Below, one piece after another: positions 51,063 through 64,000 of a DNA stretch of 64,000 nt. A model generated the notes under the pieces. That model searched no databases. It was not told where the DNA came from and saw nothing but the letters and a program-made list of their open reading frames with translations. Source of the stretch: Sporosarcina sp. JAI121 (lineage in GTDB: Bacteria; Bacillota; Bacilli; Bacillales_A; Planococcaceae); assembly GCF_013408665.1 (NCBI RefSeq), contig NZ_JACCCL010000001.1:587053-651052 (forward strand), in the 5' to 3' direction. A program made the translations under genes and the position numbers. Position 1 is the first letter of the stretch; every line of letters starts with the position of its first letter.

Positions 51063-52742
51063 ATGGAAAGACCAATGAGAAGTGACATGATTAAAAAAGG
51101 TGTAGACCGTGCGCCGCATAGAAGTCTACTGTACGCTACGGGCGTTAGAATGAAAGATATGCACAAACCTTTCATCGGTGTCTGTAACTCCTATATTGAT
51201 ATTATTCCAGGCCATATGCATTTGAATAAATTCGCGGAAGTCGTCAAAGAGGCGATTCGCGAAGCGGGTGGTATCCCGTTCGAATTCAATACAATCGGTG
51301 TTGACGATGGAATTGCAATGGGGCATATCGGTATGAGGTATTCATTGCCAAGCCGTGAACTCATCGCCGACTCGGCAGAAACAGTAATCAACGCCCACTG
51401 GTTCGACGGCGTATTCTACATTCCGAACTGTGACAAAATCACGCCTGGTATGTTAATGGCAGCAGTTCGAACGAACGTCCCGTCAGTCTTCGTCTCAGGC
51501 GGACCGATGGAAGGCGGCGTGTCGTCAGATGGCAAGCCCTTATCACTCGTTTCCGTGTTCGAAGGTGTCGGTTCCTACAAACAGGGGACAATGACAGCCG
51601 AAGAGCTGCTCGACATCGAACAGAGTGCATGCCCGACGTGCGGATCCTGTTCAGGAATGTTCACGGCGAACTCGATGAACTCGTTAATGGAAATGCTGGG
51701 AGTTACAGTTCCGGGTAACGGAACAATCTTAGCCACTTCGGATGAACGCCATCGACTCATTAAAGAAGCAGCGGAGCATCTCGTCCGAATGGTGAAAGAA
51801 GATGTGAAGCCACGTGACATCATAACGAAAGAAACAATCGATGATGCATTCGCACTTGATATGGCAATGGGCGGTTCTACAAACACAGTCCTCCATACTC
51901 TTGCGATAGCTCATGAAGCAGAAATCGAATACGATGTCCGGGATATCAACGAAGTTGCGAAACGAATTCCATATTTATCTAAAATTAGTCCATCTTCTGA
52001 CTATACGATGCACGATGTCCATCTTGCAGGCGGGGTCAGTGCGATAATCAAAGAGCTTTGTGAAATTGAAGGGGCCGTCCATCCAGACCGGATGACGATT
52101 ACCGGAAAATCGCTCTATGAAAATGTGAAAGATTCACATATTCTCAATGAAGAAGTTATTCGGCGCCATGATAATGCATACAGTCCTGTAGGCGGGTTGT
52201 CCGTACTATTCGGCAATATCGCACCGGACGGCGGCGTCATCAAAGTAGGGGCGGTCGATCCATCCATTAAAGCGTTCCGAGGAAAAGCCATTGTGTTTGA
52301 ATCCCAGGAGGATACACAAGAAGGCATCGATAACGGAACGGTAAAAGCAGGCGACGTTGTCGTCATCCGTTACGAGGGTCCGAAAGGCGGCCCGGGAATG
52401 CCTGAAATGCTTGCACCGACTGCAGCAATAGCAGGACGCGGTCTGGCAACGAAAGTCGCACTCATTACAGACGGACGGTTTTCAGGGGCGTCACGCGGTA
52501 TCTCGATTGGCCACATTTCACCGGAAGCGGCTGAAGGCGGACCGATCGCATTGGTCGAAAATGGTGATATCATCGCAATCGACTTAACAAACCGTACGAT
52601 TGAACTTGAAGTTTCAGATGAAGAACTTGAAAAAAGAAGAGCACACTTAAAACCATTCGAACCTAAAATTAAAAAAGGCTATCTAGCCAGATATTCAGCG
52701 CTTGTCACTTCTGCAAGTACAGGCGGTGTCATGAAAATTTAA
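51063..52742 (+). CDS. ilvD: Dihydroxy-acid dehydratase
   Basis: 559 residues from the ATG at 51063 (GAGGAGTGA 9 bases ahead; in-frame upstream codons at 51042 lie inside that Shine-Dalgarno). Fe-S cysteines are seen in [24 protein letters not shown] and [29 protein letters not shown] and [20 protein letters not shown] are standard IlvD motifs. It converts dihydroxy-isovalerate and dihydroxy-methylvalerate to the keto acids of valine and isoleucine. It is the first gene of the ilv-leu region, with the T-box between it and ilvB. Confidence 0.97.
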   Translation: MERPMRSDMIKKGVDRAPHRSLLYATGVRMKDMHKPFIGVCNSYIDIIPGHMHLNKFAEVVKEAIREAGGIPFEFNTIGVDDGIAMGHIGMRYSLPSRELIADSAETVINAHWFDGVFYIPNCDKITPGMLMAAVRTNVPSVFVSGGPMEGGVSSDGKPLSLVSVFEGVGSYKQGTMTAEELLDIEQSACPTCGSCSGMFTANSMNSLMEMLGVTVPGNGTILATSDERHRLIKEAAEHLVRMVKEDVKPRDIITKETIDDAFALDMAMGGSTNTVLHTLAIAHEAEIEYDVRDINEVAKRIPYLSKISPSSDYTMHDVHLAGGVSAIIKELCEIEGAVHPDRMTITGKSLYENVKDSHILNEEVIRRHDNAYSPVGGLSVLFGNIAPDGGVIKVGAVDPSIKAFRGKAIVFESQEDTQEGIDNGTVKAGDVVVIRYEGPKGGPGMPEMLAPTAAIAGRGLATKVALITDGRFSGASRGISIGHISPEAAEGGPIALVENGDIIAIDLTNRTIELEVSDEELEKRRAHLKPFEPKIKKGYLARYSALVTSASTGGVMKI

Positions 52743-52754
52743 TAGATTAAAATC

Positions 52755-53030
52755 AATGATGGGGCAAAAGTAATTAGAACCTGTATTCACAGAGAGCCGG
52801 TACCGCTGGAAGCCGGCAATACAACTAGTTGCGACATCACCCCGGAGTGGATTGCTGAAAATAAAGTAGGCAATCCCGGGCGCAGAGAAATCAGCGCTCG
52901 TTATAAAAAGAATAGACCTAGTCTATTCATGAGGCAGCTAGATTGCTGCGAACAAGGGTGGTACCATGAAAAGTTTTTTCATCCCTATGTAAAGAAGAGT
53001 TTCTTTGCGTGGGATGAAAAGACTTTTTTA
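52755..53030 (+). promoter_or_regulatory. T-box riboswitch, probable isoleucine specifier
   Basis: The T-box sequence AAGGGTGGTACC lies at 52954-52965. The downstream terminator pairs AAGTTTTTTCATCCC with GGGATGAAAAGACTT (about 52971-53025), followed by T. Stem I can be drawn: base pairs GGGG/CCCC, upper helices AATTAG/CTAGTT and TGTATT/AATACA, then AGAGA and the distal GCCGG/CCGGC hairpin. The codon ATC at 52836-52838, followed by A, falls in the specifier loop and reads isoleucine. Uncharged tRNA-Ile should favour the antiterminator and turn on ilvBNC-leuABCD-ilvA. Confidence 0.85.
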
Positions 53031-53083
53031 TTTCGAAATAAAAGATTGATTATTCTAAAGTAAAAGTAAGGAGGAGTTTATAG

Positions 53084-54846
53084 ATGAATGCTGAAGTTCA
53101 AACGAAGCAAGCAGTAAAGGAAATGGCGCCAGAGCCCGTGCATGAGCCGCTACAGACCGAACAACCGAAAGATGGGTCTGCTGTACTCATTCAAGCTTTG
53201 AAAAATCAAGGTGTTGAAGTTGTCTTCGGCTATCCTGGAGGAGCTGTCCTACCGATTTATGACGCATTGTATAAAAACCCCATTTCCCATGTGCTTGCAC
53301 GTCACGAACAAGGCGCGATTCATGCAGCTGAAGGTTATGCACGCGTTTCAGGAAAACCGGGCGTCGTCATTGCAACATCAGGGCCGGGAGCGACAAATTT
53401 AGTGACAGGAATCACGGATGCCATGATGGATTCGCTGCCACTCGTCATCTTCACAGGTCAGGTGGCAAGTTCGGTAATCGGTACGGATGCATTCCAGGAA
53501 GCGGATGTTATCGGAATCACACAGCCGATCACCAAGCATAACTACCAGGTGAACGATGTAGCCGATTTCCCGAGAATAATCAAAGAGGCATTTCATATCG
53601 CTTCAACAGGACGCCCGGGGCCAGTACTCGTCGATGTTCCTAAAAACATTGCAACGGGCCTTTTCATTCCAACGGGCGACATGGACGCAGAAGTGGATTT
53701 ACCGGGTTATCAGCCGACAACGACTCCGAACTATTTACAAATCCAAAAAGCGGCGGAAGCTATCTCCAAAGCGAAAAAACCGCTGATCCTGGCGGGTGCA
53801 GGAATTCTTCATGCCCAGGCGATGGATGAATTGAAAGAACTTGTTGAAAAACATCAGCTACCTGTAACGAACACGCTTCTTGGATTAGGAAGTATTCACG
53901 GTAACCACGAACTATTCCTTGGCATGGCAGGCATGCACGGAACGGTTACTTCCAACATGGCAATAAGCGAATGTGATGTACTCATCAATATCGGTGCACG
54001 TTTCGATGACAGACTGACAGGCAATCTGGCAACATTCGCACCGAATGCGAAAGTTATCCACATTGATATCGATCCAGCTGAAATCGGCAAGAACGTACCG
54101 ACAGAAATCCCAATCGTAGCAGACGCTAAAGAAGCACTCCAAGCACTGTTGAATCAACAATTCGATTCACCGGAAACAGCAACATGGCAGGCATACTTAA
54201 AAGAATCGGCTAAGCGGTTCCCGTTATGGTATGAAAAAGACGAAGAAGGAACTGTCCTTCCGCAACAGGCCCTTGAAATCATCCATCGTATTACAAAAGG
54301 GGATGCAATCGTCACGACGGACGTCGGACAGCACCAGATGTGGACTGCTCAGTACTATTCACTGAACAATCCGGATCATTGGGTGACGTCAGGCGGACTC
54401 GGCACGATGGGCTTCGGCTTCCCGGCGGCAATCGGCGCACAAATTGCCAAACCTGACGCCCGTGTCATCGCAATTGTAGGGGATGCCGGTTTTCAAATGA
54501 CTGCTCAGGAATTGTCTTTGTTACAGGAATTGCGCATTCCGGTCAAAGTCATCATTCTGAACAATGGCTGTCTTGGAATGGTACGCCAGTGGCAAGAGAC
54601 ATTTTATGAAAAGCGCTACTCACAATCATTGATTCCGGTTCAGCCGGACTTCGTGAAACTGGCAGAAGCATACGACATCAAAGGTTACCGCATCGAAACA
54701 TTGGAAGAAGCAGAAAGTGTTTTCCAGGAAGCATTATTGTCTGATGAACCCGTTCTCATCGACTGCCGCGTAAAACAACTGGAAAACGTATATCCAATGG
54801 TTGCACCAGGCAAAGGACTACATGAAATGATCGGGGTGAGCAAAGT

Positions 54847-54850
<4 letters not shown>
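53084..54850 (+). CDS. ilvB: Acetolactate synthase, large (catalytic) subunit
   Basis: 588 residues. [20 protein letters not shown] with the catalytic glutamate in [16 protein letters not shown] starts the Pyr domain. The TPP-binding motif [12 protein letters not shown] ending in [12 protein letters not shown] lies near 480-520. An N-terminal extension of about 25 residues precedes the core. It condenses two pyruvates, or pyruvate and 2-ketobutyrate. AAGGAGGAG lies before the ATG. It overlaps ilvN by four bases (ATGA), showing tight translational coupling with its regulatory subunit. Confidence 0.97.
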
Positions 54851-57959
<3,109 letters not shown>

Positions 57960-58005
57960 ATTGACGGAATAGTAAATTTTTAAAACAATAAGGAGGAGAA
58001 GTTCT

Positions 58006-59106
58006 ATGGAGAAGAAAGTGGCAGTATTACCAGGTGACGGAATTGGTCCAGAAGTGACGGAAGCGGCAGTGAAGGTTCTTGAAGTGATTGCAAGACGCTT
58101 CAATCATACATTCCACGTAGAATATGGAACGATCGGCGGCGATGCGATTGACAAACATCAAAATCCACTTCCGGACGAAACGGTCAAACTTTGTGAAGCG
58201 AGTGATGCAGTACTTCTCGGCGCGGTAGGCGGTCCGAAATGGGATCAGAATCCATCTGCACTGCGTCCGGAAAAAGGCCTGCTAGCGATTCGGAAACATT
58301 TTGATCTATTCGCAAATCTGCGGCCTGTGAAAGCTGTGCCATCTTTGCTCCATGCTTCTCCTCTAAAAGAAGAAGTGGCAAAAGACGTGGATATGATGAT
58401 CGTACGGGAATTGACAGGCGGTTTGTACTTCGGAGAACCGAGTCGTCGTACGGCTGATGCTGCAGTGGATTCACTTGTTTATACACGAGAAGAGATTGAG
58501 CGTATCGTCGTCAAATCCTTTGAAATTGCAAGGTTGCGCAGAGGGAAAGTGGCGTCGGTCGATAAGGCGAATGTGTTGGAGTCGAGTAAGCTATGGCGTG
58601 AAGTTGTGGAAGAGAAAAAGAAAGCTTATCCCGATGTTGAAGTGGAGCATATGCTAGTCGATTCCACTGCTATGAAGCTTATTACGAACCCGGCAGCGTT
58701 TGACGTCGTCGTAACGGAAAATATGTTCGGGGACATTTTAAGTGATGAAGCATCCGTCATTACGGGTTCACTCGGTGTTCTTCCATCAGCGAGTATCCGC
58801 TCGGACGGTTTCGGTCTATACGAACCGGTCCACGGTTCCGCGCCTGAAATTGCCGGACTTGGCATGGCCAATCCCGCAGCGGCTATCTTATCGGCCGCTA
58901 TGATGTTGAAGTATTCGTTCAAAATGGAAACGGAGGCATCGGCAATTGAAGAAGCGGTTAACACTGTTTTCGAAGACGGCTTCTTCACGGCGGATCTAGC
59001 GGCTTCCGGGCAACGCGTTTTGTCGACAAAAGAATGGACAGAAAAAGTTATCGACGAACTGGATACACAATTCGTATCGAATAGCATTATGTTTTCATAC
59101 GTTTAA
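58006..59106 (+). CDS. leuB: 3-isopropylmalate dehydrogenase
   Basis: 366 residues of the isocitrate/isopropylmalate dehydrogenase family. VAVLPGDGIGPEVTEAAVKVL starts the protein (length shown to residue 23), MMIVRELTGGLYFGEPSRR is the substrate loop, and NMFGDILSDEASVITGSLG is the family signature near 240. It oxidises and decarboxylates 3-isopropylmalate with NAD+. AAGGAGGAG lies before the ATG. Confidence 0.96.
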   Translation: MEKKVAVLPGDGIGPEVTEAAVKVLEVIARRFNHTFHVEYGTIGGDAIDKHQNPLPDETVKLCEASDAVLLGAVGGPKWDQNPSALRPEKGLLAIRKHFDLFANLRPVKAVPSLLHASPLKEEVAKDVDMMIVRELTGGLYFGEPSRRTADAAVDSLVYTREEIERIVVKSFEIARLRRGKVASVDKANVLESSKLWREVVEEKKKAYPDVEVEHMLVDSTAMKLITNPAAFDVVVTENMFGDILSDEASVITGSLGVLPSASIRSDGFGLYEPVHGSAPEIAGLGMANPAAAILSAAMMLKYSFKMETEASAIEEAVNTVFEDGFFTADLAASGQRVLSTKEWTEKVIDELDTQFVSNSIMFSYV

Positions 59107-59144
59107 CTTCATTCAACAGAAGTCTTCCGCTGAATGACGGTAAA

Positions 59145-59175
59145 GCCTCCGGCACAATTACGCGGAGGCGTAATT
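59145..59175 (+). other. Mutually exclusive hairpins in the leuB-leuC gap
   Basis: GCCTCCG (59145-59151) can pair with CGGAGGC (59163-59169). Alternatively, AATTACGC (59156-59163) can pair with GCGTAATT (59168-59175). The two share bases and cannot form together. No T-run follows, so this may tune leuC translation or mRNA processing. Confidence 0.4.
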
Positions 59176-59198
59176 GATGAGAGAGGAAGGGCTAGCAT

Positions 59199-60608
59199 AT
59201 GGCAAAGAACATCATCGAAAAAATCTGGGATCAGCATATCGTCTATGAAGAACAGGGGAAGCCAGATCTGCTCTATATCGATCTTCATTTATTGCACGAA
59301 GTGACTTCTCCGCAGGCATTTGAGGGGCTTAGACTTGCGAATCGCACTGTGCGAAGACCCGATCTCTGCTTTGCAACGATGGATCATAACGTGCCGACAC
59401 GAAACCGCGATGCGATTAAAGATCCTATCGCGCGTAAACAAATTAATACATTGCAGACGAATTGCGATGAATTCGGTATTCCGCTTGCGAATATGGATCA
59501 CCCGGACCAAGGAATTGTACATATCATCGGACCGGAACTTGGACTGACACAACCCGGTAAGACAATTGTTTGCGGCGATAGCCATACATCCACACACGGC
59601 GCGTTCGGGGCAATTGCATTCGGCATCGGTACGAGTGAAGTCGAACACGTCCTATCCACACAAACGTTGTGGCAATCAAAACCGAAAACAATGGAAATCC
59701 GCATTAACGGAAAACTTGGATTCGGAGTAACTGCGAAAGACGTCATTTTGGCGATCATCGCAAAATTCGGAATCGATATGGGTACCGGTCATATCATTGA
59801 ATTTACGGGTGAAGCAATCCGGAACTTGACAATGGAAGAACGGATGACCGTATGCAATATGTCTATCGAGGCAGGGGCGAAAGCCGGTTTGATCAGTCCT
59901 GATGAAACGACTGTCGCTTACTTGAAAGGTCGGAGATACGTTCCGGAGGGTAATGCATTCGAAGAGGCGGCTGTACAATGGCTATCCCTCGCTTCAGATG
60001 ATGGCGCAACATATGATACGATCCTTGACATGAATGCGGATGAAATCGAACCGTTTGTGACATGGGGAACAAACCCTTCAATGGGATCTGGAATTTCTGC
60101 AAACGTACCTTATGCGAAAGACTTTGATTCGGAATCAGACAAAGCTGCATTGAAAAAGGCACTAGCATATATGGGTATTGAAGAAGGTGTCCCACTTACA
60201 TCCATCGAAATCCAGCACGTTTTCATTGGTTCATGTACTAATGCAAGATTGAGCGATCTGCGTGCAGCCGCAAAAGTGATTGCAGGAAAGAAAGTCCATC
60301 CTTCTGTCACGGCAATTGTTGTACCTGGTTCACGAACTGTTAAAAAGCAGGCTGAAGAGGAAGGGTTAGATGCTGTATTCCTTGAATCCGGTTTTGAATG
60401 GCGGGAATCGGGCTGCAGTATGTGCCTCGCGATGAATGACGATGTCGTCCCGGCGGGTGAACGATGCGCTTCAACATCGAACCGGAATTTCGAGGGACGT
60501 CAAGGGGCAGGGGCACGGACACATCTTGTGAGCCCGGCAATGGCAGCCGCTTCTGCAATTGCAGGTCGTTTCGTAGACGTCCGCGAATTGCAAGCTGTCC
60601 ATTCATAA
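59199..60608 (+). CDS. leuC: 3-isopropylmalate dehydratase, large subunit
   Basis: 469 residues of the aconitase superfamily. Fe-S cluster cysteines lie in [16 protein letters not shown] and [13 protein letters not shown], and [20 protein letters not shown] is the substrate motif. With LeuD it isomerises 2-isopropylmalate to 3-isopropylmalate. GAGAGGAAGGG precedes the ATG, and leuD starts 19 bases after its stop. Confidence 0.96.
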   Translation: MAKNIIEKIWDQHIVYEEQGKPDLLYIDLHLLHEVTSPQAFEGLRLANRTVRRPDLCFATMDHNVPTRNRDAIKDPIARKQINTLQTNCDEFGIPLANMDHPDQGIVHIIGPELGLTQPGKTIVCGDSHTSTHGAFGAIAFGIGTSEVEHVLSTQTLWQSKPKTMEIRINGKLGFGVTAKDVILAIIAKFGIDMGTGHIIEFTGEAIRNLTMEERMTVCNMSIEAGAKAGLISPDETTVAYLKGRRYVPEGNAFEEAAVQWLSLASDDGATYDTILDMNADEIEPFVTWGTNPSMGSGISANVPYAKDFDSESDKAALKKALAYMGIEEGVPLTSIEIQHVFIGSCTNARLSDLRAAAKVIAGKKVHPSVTAIVVPGSRTVKKQAEEEGLDAVFLESGFEWRESGCSMCLAMNDDVVPAGERCASTSNRNFEGRQGAGARTHLVSPAMAAASAIAGRFVDVRELQAVHS

Positions 60609-60627
60609 TGGAGGAGAGGATGATTAG

Positions 60628-61218
60628 ATGGAACCGATTAATGAAGTCGTTAGCGTCATAACACCGCTAGATCGTAAAAATGTCGATACCGACCAGATTA
60701 TTTCAAAAGAGTTCTTGAAGCGAATTGAGCGTACAGGATTCGGAAAGTATTTGTTTTATCATTGGCGGCATAACGCGGACGGAACTGAAGTGGCAGATTT
60801 CATCTTGAATGATGAGCGGTTCAAAGGATCAAAAATCCTCGTCGCTCAAGAAAACTTCGGTTGCGGGTCCTCCAGGGAACACGCACCATGGTCGATTTTG
60901 GACTATGGATTTAATGTCGTCATCGCGCCAAGCTTTGCAGATATCTTCTATAATAACTGCATGAAAAATGGGTTGCTTCCTATTAAGTTGAAACCGGCTG
61001 AAGTTGAGGAACTATTGGCAACCGGACAAAAACAGTCATATTCAGTAGAAGTCAACCTAGTTGAACAAACAGTTACGGGACAGGATGGCAAGACTTATTC
61101 GTTCGACATCGACCCGTACTATAAAGAGATGTTGTTAAATGGGTGGGATGAAATCTCCTTGACTTTCCAATATGAAGAACAAATCGCCAATTACGAAAGG
61201 CGACAAAAGCTCGCATAA
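60628..61218 (+). CDS. leuD: 3-isopropylmalate dehydratase, small subunit
   Basis: 196 residues. TPLDRKNVDTDQIISKEFLK near the N-terminus and ENFGCGSSREHAPWSILDYG are the LeuD (aconitase swivel domain) signatures. It forms a heterodimer with LeuC. GGAGAGGA precedes the ATG. Confidence 0.96.
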   Translation: MEPINEVVSVITPLDRKNVDTDQIISKEFLKRIERTGFGKYLFYHWRHNADGTEVADFILNDERFKGSKILVAQENFGCGSSREHAPWSILDYGFNVVIAPSFADIFYNNCMKNGLLPIKLKPAEVEELLATGQKQSYSVEVNLVEQTVTGQDGKTYSFDIDPYYKEMLLNGWDEISLTFQYEEQIANYERRQKLA

Positions 61219-61254
61219 AATGCGACGAAAAGGGGAGATGGTGTAATTGGGAAT

Positions 61255-62232
61255 TTGTATGAAACAGCGCGTCTATTCGAAGCATTTGAACGTTTAACGG
61301 AAAATGTTCATCGAACGCCTTGTAAACAATCGGAGACGTTGAATGAATGGACACAGTCAGAAGTGTATTTGAAACTTGAAAACTTGCAGAAGACAGGATC
61401 GTTTAAAGTGCGAGGTGCATTCAATAAAATCTCGCAACTGTCAGCAGAAGAATGTGCAAAAGGGTTGATAGCTGCTTCCGCGGGCAACCATGCACAGGGC
61501 GTTGCGTTAGCAGGACGGAAAGCAGGGGCGAGGGTTACAATTTTCATGCCCGAAACGACTCCCGCAACAAAAGTGGACGCAACCCGAAAATACGGAGCGA
61601 CTGTTAAACTTGTCGGGAAAAGTTTTGATGAGGCATATAAAGCCGCCCGCACCGAACAACTTGCAACGGGTGCAACATTCATCCATCCGTTCGATGATCT
61701 TACAGTTATCGAAGGGCAGGCGACTGTTGCGATGGAAATGTTGCAACAGCAACCTGACCTGGACATAATCATTGTGCCGGCAGGCGGTGGAGGCCTGCTG
61801 GCGGGGACTGCGCTGGCGGTCAAAACAATTCGTCCAACAGTTAAAGTAATCGGTGTTCAGGCCGTAAATGCACCTGCGATCGTCTCAGCCTATCATGGCA
61901 GAAAAAATAATCCGTCCCACTTTTTACCGACGATAGCAGAAGGAATATGTGTCAGGGAACCGGGAAAAGTTACGATGGATATCATTCATAATTACGTGGA
62001 TGATATGATTACAGTGACCGAAAAGGAAATATCTTCAGCAATTCTTTTCATGTTGGAACGTGAGAAATTGCTCGTCGAAGGGGCCGCAGCTGCTGCGATT
62101 GCCGCTGTTTTAAACAAGAAATTACCTGTATCATCTAACCGCGTCGGCGTAATTGTATCGGGTGGTAATTTCGATGTCAGCAAGCTTGGGAATTGCATTG
62201 CAGAATGTAATGATTCCGTTCTTAATTTCTAA
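61255..62232 (+). CDS. ilvA: Threonine dehydratase, short form without ACT domain
   Basis: About 325 residues of the fold-II PLP family. The PLP lysine is in GSFKVRGAFNKI, followed by AASAGNHAQGVALAG, the phosphate-binding glycine loop VPAGGGGLLAGTAL and the C-terminal GVIVSGGNFDVSKLG. It deaminates threonine to 2-ketobutyrate for isoleucine. It lacks the C-terminal ACT regulatory domain of the 420-residue biosynthetic type, so it should be less sensitive to isoleucine. The start is odd: the first in-frame TTG (61255) is 17 bases from AGGGGAG, whereas a TTG at ideal spacing (61247) is out of frame. It could be explained by one missing G in the run 61249-61251, or by initiation at ATT 61246. 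Confidence 0.9.
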   Translation: MYETARLFEAFERLTENVHRTPCKQSETLNEWTQSEVYLKLENLQKTGSFKVRGAFNKISQLSAEECAKGLIAASAGNHAQGVALAGRKAGARVTIFMPETTPATKVDATRKYGATVKLVGKSFDEAYKAARTEQLATGATFIHPFDDLTVIEGQATVAMEMLQQQPDLDIIIVPAGGGGLLAGTALAVKTIRPTVKVIGVQAVNAPAIVSAYHGRKNNPSHFLPTIAEGICVREPGKVTMDIIHNYVDDMITVTEKEISSAILFMLEREKLLVEGAAAAAIAAVLNKKLPVSSNRVGVIVSGGNFDVSKLGNCIAECNDSVLNF

Positions 62233-62389
62233 TAGAATTACTATGTTTATTGAACAATGAAGATTATTGGAATATAAAGTTGACGTATTTAAGGTGAATT
62301 ATGGCGGAAGTCGCCCCAAAAGCATCTATGAAGGAAATCTTTATGCCAACTTATATCCAATTACTCGTGTTGATATAATAGTTGAATTG

Positions 62390-62430
62390 AAAAAACCCCT
62401 TTCATTGTTATGAAAGGGGTTAATTTTTTG
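62390..62430. terminator. Bidirectional terminator between ilvA and the collagen-like gene
   Basis: AACCCCTTTCA (62394-62404) and TGAAAGGGGTT (62411-62421) pair perfectly. T follows on the plus strand and an A-run precedes it, so it can end both convergent units. Confidence 0.9.
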
Positions 62431-62484
62431 CTTTTTGACAGTTCCTATACTGCTTCATATGAACTGTGTTTTTTGTGTGGATTT

Positions 62485-64000
<1,516 letters not shown>

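Overview
The window looks like chromosomal DNA of a low-to-moderate GC, endospore-forming Bacillota of the Planococcaceae type (Sporosarcina-like). The reasons are purine-rich Shine-Dalgarno sequences with frequent TTG and GTG starts, lipoprotein signal peptides on transporter binding proteins, an SLH-anchored S-layer protein, a BclA/BclB-like collagen-repeat protein of the spore surface, a T-box leader, a cre-like site, and Bacillus-type ilv-leu gene order. The genus is inference. No rRNA, tRNA, CRISPR array or prophage was seen.

Layout. 1-3.1 kb: the 5' end of a REP-associated-type (Y1/RAYT) transposase gene on the minus strand, a VOC protein, a small lipoprotein and a secreted polysaccharide deacetylase. 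3.4-7.2 kb: an amino/imino-acid set (ornithine-cyclodeaminase-family protein, FAD amine oxidase, Na+/solute symporter). 7.8-23.8 kb: a large sugar-acid locus under an RpiR-type regulator. It holds 6-phosphogluconate dehydrogenase, a DctPQM TRAP transporter, a KDG-type kinase, KDPG aldolase, D-galactonate dehydratase, a 2-hydroxyacid dehydrogenase, a Crh-like HPr paralogue, ketoglutarate-semialdehyde dehydrogenase, a long IlvD/Edd dehydratase, a KDX-type FAH dehydratase, ribose-5-phosphate isomerase and a gluconate-5-dehydrogenase-type SDR. Together these could feed hexonates into glyceraldehyde-3-phosphate plus pyruvate, and pentonates into 2-ketoglutarate.

24-25 kb: a P1-family (DmpA) aminopeptidase. 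25.7-34.8 kb: a TAXI-TRAP importer, a DASS/SLC13 carrier, GlcD (frameshifted), GlcF and LhgO, read as a 2-hydroxyacid (2-hydroxyglutarate or glycolate-like) uptake and oxidation locus. 35-41.8 kb: an iron-type ABC importer followed by an argininosuccinate-lyase-family enzyme and a BadF-type kinase, with no argG nearby. 42-50.5 kb: a cell-surface region with an S-layer protein, a stalk-domain secreted protein, a repetitive secreted protein, an LPKTG-anchored repeat protein and its own sortase. 51-62.2 kb: branched-chain amino acid biosynthesis, ilvD - T-box - ilvBN-ilvC-leuABCD-ilvA, with a strong promoter and a cre-like site upstream. 62.5-64 kb: a collagen-like gene on the minus strand that runs off the window.

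The most unusual signal is a dispersed palindromic repeat with core GGTGACTGTCACC. Ten full or decayed copies lie between or at the ends of genes from 0.3 to 50.7 kb. One copy sits directly upstream of the RAYT-type transposase gene, and the two copies nearest that gene carry GTAG beside the palindrome, as REP elements in enterobacteria do. This suggests a REP/RAYT system in a Gram-positive spore former. Other points for a second look are a Crh-like protein without the HPr active-site histidine, the glcD frameshift, the odd ilvA start, an array of 17-base repeats before an ABC gene, and the sortase island.
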